From Cytobacillus sp. NJ13 (GTDB lineage: Bacteria > Bacillota > Bacilli > Bacillales > Cytobacillaceae), in assembly GCA_030348385.1 (NCBI GenBank), contig JAUCFP010000006.1:4057501-4121500 (forward strand): a stretch of DNA of 64,000 bases. Direction: 5' to 3'. A program made the position numbers and the translations under genes. How positions within the stretch are numbered: position 1 is the first letter of the stretch; each line of letters opens with the position of its first letter. The notes under the pieces were generated by a model. That model saw nothing but the letters and a program-made list of their open reading frames with translations, did not search any database and was not told where the DNA came from. Positions 10,040 to 18,819 of the stretch are shown here, piece after piece.

Positions 10040-10211
10040 ACATTTTCAGGTGCGAAAGTTTGGTACCTAAGAACTTTTATATTTTTGTACCTTACATACT
10101 TTCCACTATATTCTCCTTATAAGCACCCATTTTAAAAATTTCGTTATGTCAATTTATTTTAGTGCTAAAGAATGCGGTTAGGTTTTTTATTTAGTAAAGG
10201 AGTGTCTTTAT

Positions 10212-11594
10212 TTGAATATATTAATCACAGTTTTTTTCTATTTAAGTGTTACGTTCTCGGTGTTACATTTATACCATTGTTTACCATGGTTCCGTGAACC
10301 TGAAGAAAGGTCCAATCGTTACCCCAAGCTGAAAAAAAGGATGCTCGGGAATGAAGAAGAAGAAGGAATAAGCATTATAATTCCATGTTACAACGAAACA
10401 GGTATTCTGGAAACTTCAATTAAGAGTATGAGATTATTACCTTATTCTCAATTGGAGGTCATTTATATCAATGATGGTTCTACAGATGATACAATGAACT
10501 ATTTGACTAAATCGCTGCAATTGAAAGCATGTTCCATGTCTCAGAACTGTAAGCTATCTTATGAAAAAGTTAAGGGCTTGTACCAATCTGAACTCTACCC
10601 TAACTTCTATGTCATAGATAAGATGAATGGCGGAAAAGCCGATGCTTTAAATGCAGGGATTGATTATTCAAACCATGATCTTATTGTCACCCTAGATGCT
10701 GATACTATTTTGGAAGATAATGCATTATTTGCTGTTAACGATACCTTTAAAGATAGGAATGTTGTTGCTGCTGGCGGGATGGTGCATGTTTTGCAAACAA
10801 GGATAAATGAACATAAAAATCGACTATCCCTGCGTTTTACAAACATGATAATTCGAGTTCAAGTTTTGGATTTCCTAAAAGCATTCTATATTTCAAAATT
10901 ATCTCTTGTACGCTTTAAAGCTTTAGCTGTCATATCAGGAGCATTTGGTATTTTCAGAAAACAGTCCCTTCTGGATGTAGGCGGTTACCGGAAAACCATA
11001 GGAGAAGATATTGATATCACGCTGCGTATTCATAGACTTATAGCAAAAAATAAAAATTTGAGAATTAGTTTTATATCAGATGCAGTGGGCTATACAGAAT
11101 TACCTGAAACATGGAAGGATTTAACCAAACAACGTTTACGATGGCAAAAAGCATATATAGATTGCATCATTCATTTCTGGTCCTTCTTTTTAAAAACTTT
11201 ATTTACTAGACCTGTTTCCTTTTTTTATATATTTGAGTCGTTTCTAGTAGGTACCCTTGCTTCTTATTTAATGACAGGGATAGTGATTGTAAACATAATA
11301 AAAGACCCTCAAAATACCTATTTAATGTTTTTCTATATGTTTTGGGTTTTTTTAGTTGGGTTTTTGTACGACCTGGTAGCGATCCGCCAAGGAAAATTTT
11401 ACGGGTTTACATTTCGTAAAAGAGATGGTTTCCGAATATTTTCTGCCATCCTTTTTGATATTTTTATTTATCGATTTGTAACGATTTGTTTTGTCATGTA
11501 TGGAAGTATTTCTTATTTCTTCAACAAAAAATGGAACAAAGTCACTCGGACAGGACGAAATTATCACCAGGAGGGCTCTAAACCTGCCGCATAG
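10212..11594 (+). CDS. Membrane-bound processive glycosyltransferase, family GT2
   Basis: A 460-residue membrane GT2 enzyme that probably polymerises or transfers a sugar at the cytosolic face. An N-terminal TM (about 3-20) is followed by the catalytic domain with D88 in DGSTD, the DADT metal motif near 160, GED near 263 and RLRWQKA near 307-313 (the Q/RxxRW motif of processive enzymes). Three or four TM segments follow (about 325-440). The architecture resembles PgaC/IcaA, hyaluronan and chitin-type synthases; substrate cannot be told. TTG start at 10212 has AAAGGAG about ten bases upstream. It is followed after 69 bases by an LCP-family ligase, which suggests a surface or wall glycan. The gene is AT-rich relative to flanking core genes. 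Confidence 0.85.
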   Translation: MNILITVFFYLSVTFSVLHLYHCLPWFREPEERSNRYPKLKKRMLGNEEEEGISIIIPCYNETGILETSIKSMRLLPYSQLEVIYINDGSTDDTMNYLTKSLQLKACSMSQNCKLSYEKVKGLYQSELYPNFYVIDKMNGGKADALNAGIDYSNHDLIVTLDADTILEDNALFAVNDTFKDRNVVAAGGMVHVLQTRINEHKNRLSLRFTNMIIRVQVLDFLKAFYISKLSLVRFKALAVISGAFGIFRKQSLLDVGGYRKTIGEDIDITLRIHRLIAKNKNLRISFISDAVGYTELPETWKDLTKQRLRWQKAYIDCIIHFWSFFLKTLFTRPVSFFYIFESFLVGTLASYLMTGIVIVNIIKDPQNTYLMFFYMFWVFLVGFLYDLVAIRQGKFYGFTFRKRDGFRIFSAILFDIFIYRFVTICFVMYGSISYFFNKKWNKVTRTGRNYHQEGSKPAA

Positions 11595-11663
11595 TCACAG
11601 GCTAATTTTAAAAACTAATTGCAGCAAAAAAGGTGATTAGGTTTTATTGTGGAGGATTGGATA

Positions 11664-13163
11664 ATGGGTAAAAAAATTCTGCTATTAGTTTTAACCTCTT
11701 TTACAGTATTAATCTTAGGAGTCGTCAGTTTTGCATTTCAGTTTGTTACGTCAACTCGAGCAAGTATTCACGAAGAGGTCGACAGGAATGAAAAATTTGA
11801 AGGACGTCTGGAAAATATCAACTTTAAGGATGGTGATCCAATAACCATCCTGTTAATGGGACTTGATTCTCGACCAGGTGAAATAGGCGGCCGAGCCGAT
11901 ACAATGGTTCTATTAACCATTAATCCTCATTCCGAATCAATGCATATGGTCAGTATTCCCCGTGATACATATACAAACATAAAAGGAGGTCTAAACAAAA
12001 TCAACAGTTCTTATCAAGTAGGAGGGGCAGAGATGACCCTTAATTCTGTTGAAAACCTCTTAGATGTCCCCGTTGATTATTTTGTCAAAGTTAATATGAA
12101 GGGTTTTGAAGGTATTGTTGATGCAGTCGGAGGGGTAGAGGTATATAATGATTTAGATTTTACCTATGGGAATGTGCACTTTCCAAAAGGCCAGCTTAAA
12201 TTGGATGGGAATGAAGCTTTATTATATGCCCGAATGAGAAAGGAAGACCCAAGAGGAGATTTCGGCCGGCAAAAACGCCAACGCCAAGTAATTGAAGCTT
12301 TAATGCAAAAAGGGGAAAGTTTATCCTCTATCACGAACTTTGGCGAAATCGTCAAAGTTCTTAAAGATAATGTAAAAACAAACATGAATTTAAATGAGAT
12401 GTTAAAAATTCAATCAAATTATAAGGGTGCTCGAGAAAACATAGAGCAGCACAAAATTGAAGGAACAGATAAAACAATAAAGGGTACTTACTATTATATG
12501 CCCGATAAGAAAAAACTACATGAAATTTCTGATAACCTGAAAAAACATCTGGAGGTCTATAATAATGATCCTGGTAAAGAGCCATCACAAGAAGTTAATG
12601 AGACAAATGAGTTAGAGGAAAAAGGCTCCAAGGAATCGGGTGAAAATAGACCAGATGATTCCACTAAAGAAAAAGAAAAGCCGGTTAAACAAAAAGATAC
12701 GCGGACAAACGAATTAAAGGAAGAAAGCTCTAAGGAATCGGAGGATAACAAAACAGTTGATTCCGCTAAAGAAAAAGAAGGGTCAGATAAACAAAAAGAA
12801 AATGGGGATAAATATTCAGAAGAAGAAACCGTCAAGAATAGCGACAAGTCAAATGTTAATAAAGTAATTACTGAAAATTGGCCATCAGTCCCTACCAGTC
12901 AGGAAAACCATACTAGAGTGACTTTTGATGAAGGATCACAGGATTGGGAAGAAATGACTACAGCAATTTCAAAAGGGGCTGGCTTATCAAAAAATGATAT
13001 GATCCTATGGTGGGTGGGTGGTAATGGCACAAATAGTGTCATTGCTACAGTGACTAATAAAGCACAAACCGATAACTATCGAGTCTACGTCTCATGGGTG
13101 GACGGTGCAGGTTACAAACCTACCAAAGTTGAAGTACTTTATGAAAATGATAAAAAACAGTAA
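11664..13163 (+). CDS. LytR-CpsA-Psr (LCP) protein with C-terminal YrrS-like (DUF1510) domain
   Basis: A 499-residue protein with an N-terminal membrane anchor (about 4-26) and an extracytoplasmic LCP domain (about 55-215: ITILLMGLDSRPGE, RADTMVL, VSIPRDTY, RQKRQRQV). LCP enzymes transfer undecaprenyl-linked polymers to peptidoglycan. A charged Glu/Lys/Ser linker (about 300-390) contains two imperfect ~40-residue repeats (NELEEKGSKES / NELKEESSKES). The last ~100 residues (GSQDWEEMTTAISKGAGLS, then YRVYVSWVDGAGYKPTKVE) match from memory the YrrS/DUF1510 C-terminal domain, normally a separate protein. ATG 11664 has GGAGG eight bases upstream; the GTG at 11649 does not. It pairs with the upstream GT2 gene. 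Confidence 0.85.
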   Translation: MGKKILLLVLTSFTVLILGVVSFAFQFVTSTRASIHEEVDRNEKFEGRLENINFKDGDPITILLMGLDSRPGEIGGRADTMVLLTINPHSESMHMVSIPRDTYTNIKGGLNKINSSYQVGGAEMTLNSVENLLDVPVDYFVKVNMKGFEGIVDAVGGVEVYNDLDFTYGNVHFPKGQLKLDGNEALLYARMRKEDPRGDFGRQKRQRQVIEALMQKGESLSSITNFGEIVKVLKDNVKTNMNLNEMLKIQSNYKGARENIEQHKIEGTDKTIKGTYYYMPDKKKLHEISDNLKKHLEVYNNDPGKEPSQEVNETNELEEKGSKESGENRPDDSTKEKEKPVKQKDTRTNELKEESSKESEDNKTVDSAKEKEGSDKQKENGDKYSEEETVKNSDKSNVNKVITENWPSVPTSQENHTRVTFDEGSQDWEEMTTAISKGAGLSKNDMILWWVGGNGTNSVIATVTNKAQTDNYRVYVSWVDGAGYKPTKVEVLYENDKKQ

Positions 13164-13211
13164 TAATACATTGACCTTGCGTAAAGGTAATGAGAAAAGC
13201 GAAAGAAACGA

Positions 13212-13328
13212 ATGAGAGCGTTTGTTGTAAAATCGCAGCATTTGTCAAAAGTAGAACCATTGTTTGAACGAATAGACCCAGTAAGAATTGAAGAAGAGCT
13301 TAAAGGATTAAACAACCAAACTATTTAA
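13212..13328 (+). CDS. Hypothetical 38-residue reading frame
   Basis: ATG at 13212, about 50 bases after the LCP gene, gives MRAFVVKSQHLSKVEPLFER followed by IDPVRIEEELKGLNNQTI. Upstream GAAAGAAACG is a poor ribosome-binding site. The sequence is soluble-looking but matches nothing I know; it may be a fragment of a lost gene. Confidence 0.25.
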   Translation: MRAFVVKSQHLSKVEPLFERIDPVRIEEELKGLNNQTI

Positions 13329-13347
13329 AAAAGGGATAAATTTATCT

Positions 13348-13608
13348 TTATATTAAAAACCTTTGCAGAGAATGTGAAAGATTACACTCAACTAAAGGGT
13401 CCTTATATTCAAGATCAGCTGCCAAATCAGGTGGCTTTTTCTTTTTTAATAAACGGGGCAGGTTAGTGAAAGAAGGATTGGAATACGGTGGAAAATCATA
13501 CTGTATATAAGGGGGAGTTGAATAACTGAGAAGCCATTTCTGCAAATGTCCTAAATAATTTAATACTGAATTTTTACAAAACTTAAAATCTACCTTAACA
13601 ATTTCCAT
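13348..13608 (-). pseudogene. Uncharacterised 86-codon frame, paralogue of 8771-9085
   Basis: The frame begins MEIVKVDFKFCKNSVLNYLG and contains HLQKWLLSYST, matching the decayed frame at 8771-9085 in protein and DNA. No ribosome-binding site precedes its ATG, and a plus-strand terminator overlaps its 3' half, where the sequence becomes lysine/proline rich and unlike its relative. It is probably a second relic of an unrecognised family. Confidence 0.35.
13417..13448 (+). terminator. Terminator after the GT2-LCP unit
   Basis: GCTGCC and GGTGGC pair (two G-T) around AAATCAG, followed by TTTTTCTTTTTT. Confidence 0.65.
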
Positions 13609-13657
13609 TTAATCTATTGATAGATTTAAAATGCAAAGTTTAGGAGAGATGAAGTTA

Positions 13658-15091
13658 ATGACTAGCCAAAATTCTAAAAACGGTATGAACAGAAGAGATT
13701 TCATAAAAGCGGGAGGAATGAGTACACTTGCCCTTACTCTTGGATCCACTGGGGTACTATCACTCGGTTCAAAAGCCTTAGCTGATGCTACTGATAATCC
13801 AACAAGCGGATTTGGCGGGTATGGTCCTCTAGTTCCAGATCCGAATGGAATTTTAGATCTTCCAGAAGGCTTCCACTACAAAATTATATCCAAAGAAGGC
13901 GACCTAATGACTGATGGGCGAAAAATCCCAGGAGCATTTGATGGAATGGCGGCTTTTGAAGGATCAAATAATACAACCATTCTTGTTCGTAATCATGAGT
14001 TAGGGGCAGGTCCAGCATTTGGAAGCAATCCTTATGATGCGGCTGCTCAAGGTGGTACAACTGCTCTAGTTGTAGGTCCAAATCGCGAAGTTATGAAAGA
14101 ATACGTAACTTCTTCAGGTACCATTCGAAATTGTGCTGGTGGAGCGACACCTTGGGACACTTGGCTGACTTGTGAAGAAAACCGTTCCGCAACACACGGA
14201 TATGTATTTGAAGTGGACCCGACACAGCCAGAGAACGAAATGTCCAAAACTCCAATCAAGGAAATGGGCCGTTTTGCACATGAAGCCTGTGCAATTGACC
14301 CTGCAACAGGATATGTATACTTAACCGAAGATTCAAGCCCAAGCTACCTATACCGTTTTATCCCAAATGACTTAAGCCAAAAGCCGGGGGCGTTACAAAA
14401 AGGCGGTAAGCTGTATGCGGCTGCGATTGAAGCGGTAACTGACCCATCAGCAAGCACATTTAAAACAGGACAAACATTTAAAATTGTTTGGAAGGAAGTA
14501 GATCCTCATTTGTGCCGTGAAGACGCTGATGCTCAAAATTGCATTAAGTTCTCTAGACTTGAGGGAGCGTTCTTCCAAGAAGGAGTTTTCTGGTTCGATG
14601 ACACCTCTGCCGGTGACAAAAAACTAGGACGCGTTTATCGTTATATTCCTCACACTAATACAATGGAGCTTTTCTATGAGGGTAATGATGCACGAGAAAT
14701 GGAATATCCGGATAATATCTGCTGTACTCCATGGGGCGACCTTTGGTATGCAGAAGATGGTTCTGGACAAGATCGCCTTATGGGAATTACCCCAGAAGGC
14801 AAGGTCTATCCCTTTGCGGCAAACCGTTTAAGTGATTCTGAATTGGCTGGCCCAACCTTCTCACCAGATGGTAATACACTTTTTGTAAATATTCAAAGCC
14901 CAGGCAAAACCTTTGCCATTTGGGGACCGTTCCAACGCAGAAACTCTGCGCGCGCAAGGGAAATGTCCTATGCTGCTCCAGCGAATCTTGCACCGCAAGT
15001 TTCTGAAAAAGTGGCTCAGGTTGCCGAAGCACAAGGTATGTCTATTCTAGAAGCGGCAGCATTTGAGCGCCATGGAGTAAAAATGAGTTAA
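13658..15091 (+). CDS. Tat-exported PhoX-like (DUF839) phosphatase
   Basis: A 477-residue secreted protein of the PhoX/DUF839 family, calcium-iron alkaline phosphatases that free phosphate from organic esters. The N-terminus has a twin-arginine signal (NRRDFIKAGGM, hydrophobic stretch, cleavage near KALA-DA). The rest has the beta-propeller-like family signatures (ILVRNHELGAGPAFGSNPYD, WLTCEENRS, FAHEACAIDP, CCTPWGDLWYAEDG, GPTFSPDGNTLFVNIQ). ATG at 13658 lies nine bases after TTAGGAGAG; an ATG at 13631 would place that site inside the coding region. The next genes are tatA and a broken tatC, which echoes the phoD-tatAd-tatCd arrangement of B. subtilis. Substrate specificity is unproven. Confidence 0.85.
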   Translation: MTSQNSKNGMNRRDFIKAGGMSTLALTLGSTGVLSLGSKALADATDNPTSGFGGYGPLVPDPNGILDLPEGFHYKIISKEGDLMTDGRKIPGAFDGMAAFEGSNNTTILVRNHELGAGPAFGSNPYDAAAQGGTTALVVGPNREVMKEYVTSSGTIRNCAGGATPWDTWLTCEENRSATHGYVFEVDPTQPENEMSKTPIKEMGRFAHEACAIDPATGYVYLTEDSSPSYLYRFIPNDLSQKPGALQKGGKLYAAAIEAVTDPSASTFKTGQTFKIVWKEVDPHLCREDADAQNCIKFSRLEGAFFQEGVFWFDDTSAGDKKLGRVYRYIPHTNTMELFYEGNDAREMEYPDNICCTPWGDLWYAEDGSGQDRLMGITPEGKVYPFAANRLSDSELAGPTFSPDGNTLFVNIQSPGKTFAIWGPFQRRNSARAREMSYAAPANLAPQVSEKVAQVAEAQGMSILEAAAFERHGVKMS

Positions 15092-15110
15092 ATTGTTTTT
15101 CAGGTTACCA

Positions 15111-15156
15111 AAAAAAGATGTAAGCTAACACTTTATACGGTTTACATCTTTTTTTA
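15111..15156 (+). terminator. Terminator after the PhoX-like gene
   Basis: AAAAAAGATGTAA pairs with TTTACATCTTTTTTT around an ~18-base loop; the T-run is part of the 3' arm. Confidence 0.85.
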
Positions 15157-15244
15157 CATTCCAGGTAATTTGTTGCAGGTGGACACCATCTGGGATCACA
15201 TGTCCAGATAACCTATAATTCTTTCTATGGAAGGAGCTTTTAAT

Positions 15245-15421
15245 GTGGTCTTAGTTTGTAAACAACATGTTTCTAAAGCCTTAAAAATGATTTTTCTTCC
15301 ACATATTCAATCTATCTCAAATGATAATAAAGTACTTAAAGAGGTAAAATGCCAAGCTTGTGGTAAACAGGCAGATTATAAATTATATAATTTTATGCCA
15401 CAAAGAAAAAGAGCTATCTAA
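15245..15421 (+). CDS. Small CxxC protein, unknown function
   Basis: 58 residues beginning VLVCKQHVSKALKMIFLPHI with a C-terminal CQACGKQADYKLYN motif. The C-x2-C plus an upstream CKQH could form a small zinc site. The GTG at 15245 is eight bases from GGAAGGAG; an ATG six codons upstream overlaps that site. It resembles the general style of Bacillus CxxH/CxxC mini-proteins, but I cannot place it. It ends 18 bases before tatA and is probably co-transcribed with it. Confidence 0.6.
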   Translation: MVLVCKQHVSKALKMIFLPHIQSISNDNKVLKEVKCQACGKQADYKLYNFMPQRKRAI

Positions 15422-15439
15422 ACGATGGAGGTTATTTAA

Positions 15440-15640
15440 ATGTTACAAAATATAGGGATTCCTGGTTTAATTCTTGTTCTAGTCATTGCCTTAATAATTT
15501 TTGGTCCATCCAAGCTACCTGAAATTGGTCGTGCATTTGGATCTACTTTAAGAGAGTTTAAAAAATCAACACGTGAGTTAGTATCAGATGATGAGTCAAA
15601 GAAAGACAAATACGAAACACAAAAAAGAAAAGAAGCCTAA
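15440..15640 (+). CDS. tatA: Sec-independent translocase subunit TatA
   Basis: The 66-residue protein has the TatA layout: a short N-terminal TM ([17 protein letters not shown]), the [14 protein letters not shown] hinge, an amphipathic helix ([14 protein letters not shown]) and a charged tail. TatA oligomerises to form the path for folded twin-arginine substrates. GGAGG precedes ATG 15440. It follows the Tat-dependent PhoX-like gene and precedes a truncated tatC, so this is a dedicated TatAd/TatCd-type locus that has lost its receptor subunit. Confidence 0.93.
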   Translation: MLQNIGIPGLILVLVIALIIFGPSKLPEIGRAFGSTLREFKKSTRELVSDDESKKDKYETQKRKEA

Positions 15641-15656
15641 ACAAATAAGATATATT

Positions 15657-15698
15657 AGAAGATGTAGGTAGCTTCCATGCTTTTATCTTCTTTTTTTA
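15657..15698 (+). terminator. Large-loop hairpin with T-run between tatA and tatC
   Basis: AGAAGAT pairs with ATCTTCT across a 21-base loop and is followed by TTTTTT. It could end the tatA transcript before the broken tatC. Confidence 0.45.
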
Positions 15699-15709
15699 GA
15701 GATGATACA

Positions 15710-16036
15710 ATGGATATACAAGAGATGAATCTTGTGGACCACTTAAGTGAATTGCGAAAACGTCTGATTATTATCGTTGGAAGTTTTATGTTATTAGTAA
15801 TTTTAGCTTTAATCTATGTAAAGAATATTTATCATTGGTTAATCCAAGATTTATCAATAAAATTAGCAGTTCTAGGTCCAAGTGATATTTTGTGGGTTTA
15901 TTTAATGCTTGCAGCTGTGATTGCATTAGCAGGTACGATACCATTAGCTGCCCATCAGATTTGGCTTTTTGTCCGTCCTGCATTATCGGAAAAAGAAAAA
16001 AAGGTTGTACTTAAAGTAAAGGGTGCTATAGTTTAA
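15710..16036 (+). pseudogene. tatC: 3'-truncated tatC
   Basis: TatC is the substrate-binding subunit of the Tat translocase, normally about 240-250 residues with six TMs. Here the N-terminal part is clear (MDIQEMNLVDHLSELRKRLI, TM1, then IWLFVRPALSEKEKK after TM2), but the frame then reads VVLKVKGAIV and stops after 108 residues. No sequence for TM3-TM6 follows. The conserved HLSELRKR motif is present. The fragment cannot be a complete TatC; export of the PhoX-like protein would need another tatC in the genome. The start ATG 15710 has only weak AGAGATG upstream. Confidence 0.85.
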
Positions 16037-16210
16037 GAAGGTTGTTACTAAAAATTTATTCCGTTTGTTTTAAAAAAACTAATTAATCCAAGTTAGCAGG
16101 TATCTAATTCCGTGAAATTAAGAATTACAGTACAATATATCAAAAGTGATATTATAAGGGGCCATTCCGGAAAATAACCAAACATTAAAGTAAGCTTGAA
16201 AATAACTTCT
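16037..16210. other. Non-coding junction after the tatC fragment
   Basis: No gene seen. ATTCCGGAAAAT at about 16164 resembles the repeat units at 5.5 and 9.1 kb and may mark the right edge of the accessory stretch. Confidence 0.4.
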
Positions 16211-16248
16211 AAAACCAGTATTTCAGCCATGGATGCTGGTTTTTTGTT
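16211..16248 (+). terminator. Terminator
   Basis: AAACCAGTAT pairs with ATGCTGGTTT, followed by TTTTGTT. Confidence 0.8.
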
Positions 16249-16294
16249 CTTCAAGTGAGAAGGAAAGGCAGATGGATTCTAATTTATGAGCAGC

Positions 16295-16432
16295 TTAGAG
16301 TAAGTTCTGCACTGCTTTCTGGATAAGAAGAATATCATTAAAAATTTGTTTTTTTATCTTTACATTCTTACAGCGATTCATTTCCCCTGTCAGTAATACG
16401 AGTTCCTTCTTGAAAATGTCTATTGTACTCAT
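16295..16432 (-). CDS. Hypothetical 45-residue helical protein
   Basis: A minus-strand frame from ATG 16432 encodes MSTIDIFKKELVLLTGEMNR and then CKNVKIKKQIFNDILLIQKA. AGGAG lies 11 bases upstream. It is predicted to be mostly helical with one cysteine. Spo0E-type phosphatases are of this size, but the SQxLD motif is absent. Unknown. Confidence 0.4.
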   Translation of the reverse strand: MSTIDIFKKELVLLTGEMNRCKNVKIKKQIFNDILLIQKAVQNLL

Positions 16433-16695
16433 GTGTCTGTTCACTCCTGGCTTTTAAGGGGAGGGATGTTTGGGATTATAGTTCTTTATACCCTTCATCA
16501 AGCAGGATTAAACCAAAAACTGAGATGTTTATGAGTGAATATATCTAATTTGAGGATGTGTGGTTTTTAATAATATGGATAATTTTTTCCGAAACCTTTT
16601 CAATTCCTATTCGTAATAGAAGTAGCATCTTCTTAGGAGTAAACACGCGAATATGATATCCTTTAGATAATCCATTCAAAGAAAAAGGTGACATT

Positions 16696-17796
16696 GTGGC
16701 AAAGAAAAAACTGCAGTTCTGGACTTTACAATTGCTGCTTATCTTAACAATCATTTATGTATCAACGAAAATTTCCTTTCTGTTTGAACCGGTCGGTATT
16801 TTTGCGTCAACATTATTTTTTCCAATCATTATATCGGGATTTCTCTATTTCTTATTGAGTCCGTTGGTAAGATTGCTCCAGCGCTACAAGGTGCCAAGAA
16901 CGGCAGCGATATTAATCATCTATGCAGCTGTTATCGGGTTGGTAATGCTGGTTATTGGCAACATCGCTCCCCTTATCAGCAGACAGGTGACTGAATTATT
17001 CAACGACCTGCCGGGATATGCGAAAACGACAAAAGACTTTGTTACTTCAATGTCTAACACTGAAGAGTTTAAATGGTTTTTGACGCAGGACTACATATTG
17101 CTTGAAGAAATTGAAGCCCGCATTATGGAATATGCCAATACCCTCCCTAGCCGTGTGACGCAGGGGGTAGCAGGAATTGTCAGCCTGGTCACCAATATTG
17201 CGATAACAATTGTAACGGTGCCATTCCTGCTGTTTTATATGTTTAAGGATGGAGATAAGTTCCCTGCTGCTGTTTCAAAGTTTCTTCCTGCTTCTTACAG
17301 AGAAGAGGGTGTTAAAACGCTTAAGGAAACAGGAGAGACTCTTTCTTCCTACATTCAGGGGCAGATTACAGTGGCATTATTTGTTGGAACCCTTTCGTTT
17401 ATTGGCTATTTAATCATCGATTTGCCATATGCGCTAGTCATGGCGCTTATTGTTGCCATAACCAATATCATTCCTTATGTCGGCCCGTTTCTTGGCGGCG
17501 CACCTGCCGTAATCGTCGCACTTTTTGACTCGCCGACTAAAGCCTTACTGGTTGTCGTAGTCATAGTGATTGCCCAGCAGATAGAGGGGAATGTGCTGTC
17601 ACCGCTGATTCTGGGAAAAACCTTAAACACACATCCGGCCACCATCATCATCTTATTGCTGGTTGCAGGCAATCTTGCCGGTATCCTCGGAATGATCCTG
17701 GCAATACCTACCTATGCTGTGACCAAAACGATTGTTTTGAATACAGTTAGGTTTTTAAGGGCGAGGAAGACAGCGAGAGAAGAACCGGTTACTTAA
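16696..17796 (+). CDS. AI-2E family transporter
   Basis: A 366-residue polytopic membrane protein of the AI-2E/PerM exporter family. It has about eight hydrophobic segments, the extracytoplasmic helical region between them (about 90-150), and the family signature near the C-terminus (NIIPYVGPFLGGAPAVIVA, EGNVLSPLILGKTLNTHP). Members export diverse solutes; Na+/H+ or signal-molecule transport has been proposed for some, so the substrate is unknown. GTG 16696 follows AAAAAGGTG. A terminator follows at 17804. It marks the return to core-like base composition after the accessory stretch. Confidence 0.9.
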   Translation: MAKKKLQFWTLQLLLILTIIYVSTKISFLFEPVGIFASTLFFPIIISGFLYFLLSPLVRLLQRYKVPRTAAILIIYAAVIGLVMLVIGNIAPLISRQVTELFNDLPGYAKTTKDFVTSMSNTEEFKWFLTQDYILLEEIEARIMEYANTLPSRVTQGVAGIVSLVTNIAITIVTVPFLLFYMFKDGDKFPAAVSKFLPASYREEGVKTLKETGETLSSYIQGQITVALFVGTLSFIGYLIIDLPYALVMALIVAITNIIPYVGPFLGGAPAVIVALFDSPTKALLVVVVIVIAQQIEGNVLSPLILGKTLNTHPATIIILLLVAGNLAGILGMILAIPTYAVTKTIVLNTVRFLRARKTAREEPVT

Positions 17797-17803
17797 TTTG
17801 AGT

Positions 17804-17833
17804 AAGCTCCTTTTAAAGAAGGGGCTTTTTTTT
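17804..17833 (+). terminator. Terminator after the AI-2E transporter gene
   Basis: AGCTCCTT and AAGGGGCT arms with an eight-T run. Confidence 0.85.
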
Positions 17834-17836
17834 CTG

Positions 17837-17957
17837 GATTTATCTTACATGATTTATCAAATATGTTACAACTTGTTGGGTTTTTCTAGCATGTTAAAAG
17901 ATTTATCTGGCATGATCTCTATTTTATCTAACATGCATTAGAATTTATCTAATAGTT
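17837..17957 (+). repeat. Six degenerate ~20-nt units, TTTATCTNNCATG
   Basis: Units such as TTTATCTTACATG, TTTATCTGGCATG and TTTATCTAACATG recur with roughly 20-base spacing directly after the terminator. Nothing else is seen in the gap to 18032. Confidence 0.65.
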
Positions 17958-18031
17958 CACACAATTAAATCGGGTATTTTTTTTTCTCCCGAAAAGCTAA
18001 AATAATAAATAAAACGAAAGCAGTGATCTAA

Positions 18032-18787
18032 ATGTGCTTAATCCTTTTCGCATACAAAGTCCATCCTGTATACAAGCTTATCGTTGCCGCTAATCGCGAT
18101 GAATTTTATGAGCGCCCGACTGCACCGGCCCATTTTTGGGAGGACCATCCTGCTATTCTGGCTGGACGCGATTTAAGCAAGATGGGGACGTGGATGGGTG
18201 TCACAAAGAATGGACAGTTTGCAGCTCTGACAAATTACCGCAATCCGAATGATGTGACAGATGGCAAGAGGTCAAGAGGAGATCTGGTGGCGGATTTTTT
18301 GAAAGGCAGTGCTTCGCCTGCTGATTTTGTGAAAATAGCATCTGAACATCGCAGCAGCTATCCCGGCTACAATCTGCTTGCGGGCAATTTGGAAGAGCTC
18401 TTTTATTATTCGAACGTGGAAGATAGAATAGAGCAGCTTGAACCAGGAGTGTACGGGGTCAGCAATCATGTGCTGAATACCGGGTGGCCTAAGGTGAAAA
18501 AGGGGAAGGAGGGCTTATCTAAGCTAATAGATCATGCTTCTGGGAACTTTACAGAAGACTTGTTCACACTTCTCCAGAATGCAGACCCTGCCCCTGATGA
18601 CATGCTTCCGAAAACAGGAGTATCATTTGAGTGGGAGCGGATTCTGTCTCCTTTATTTATCAAAAGCGAAGGCTACGGAACCAGGAGTTCAACAGTGATG
18701 CTTATGTCAGAGGATGAGATTTTTTTTAAGGAGAGGGTACATATTGGGGATAGCCCGCAGGACCAGGAGTTTATCATTCAAAATTAA
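18032..18787 (+). CDS. NRDE (TANGO2) family protein
   Basis: A 251-residue protein with the defining N-terminal sequence MCLILFAYKVHPVYKLIVAA followed by NRDEFYERPT. Cys2 is a predicted N-terminal nucleophile, as in the Ntn-hydrolase-like TANGO2/NRDE family. The further conserved GRD, GTWMGVTKNG and ALTNYRNP segments are present. TANGO2 homologues have been linked to haem or lipid handling, but the function in bacteria is not established. The ribosome-binding site before ATG 18032 is weak. It converges with the histidine kinase gene over a shared terminator. Confidence 0.88.
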   Translation: MCLILFAYKVHPVYKLIVAANRDEFYERPTAPAHFWEDHPAILAGRDLSKMGTWMGVTKNGQFAALTNYRNPNDVTDGKRSRGDLVADFLKGSASPADFVKIASEHRSSYPGYNLLAGNLEELFYYSNVEDRIEQLEPGVYGVSNHVLNTGWPKVKKGKEGLSKLIDHASGNFTEDLFTLLQNADPAPDDMLPKTGVSFEWERILSPLFIKSEGYGTRSSTVMLMSEDEIFFKERVHIGDSPQDQEFIIQN

Positions 18788-18816
18788 AGAAGCCAGTTCA
18801 GGCATCTGGCTTCTTC
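18786..18816. terminator. Bidirectional terminator between convergent genes
   Basis: AAGAAGCCAG pairs with CTGGCTTCTT between the NRDE and kinase stops. Confidence 0.8.
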
Positions 18817-18819
18817 CAT

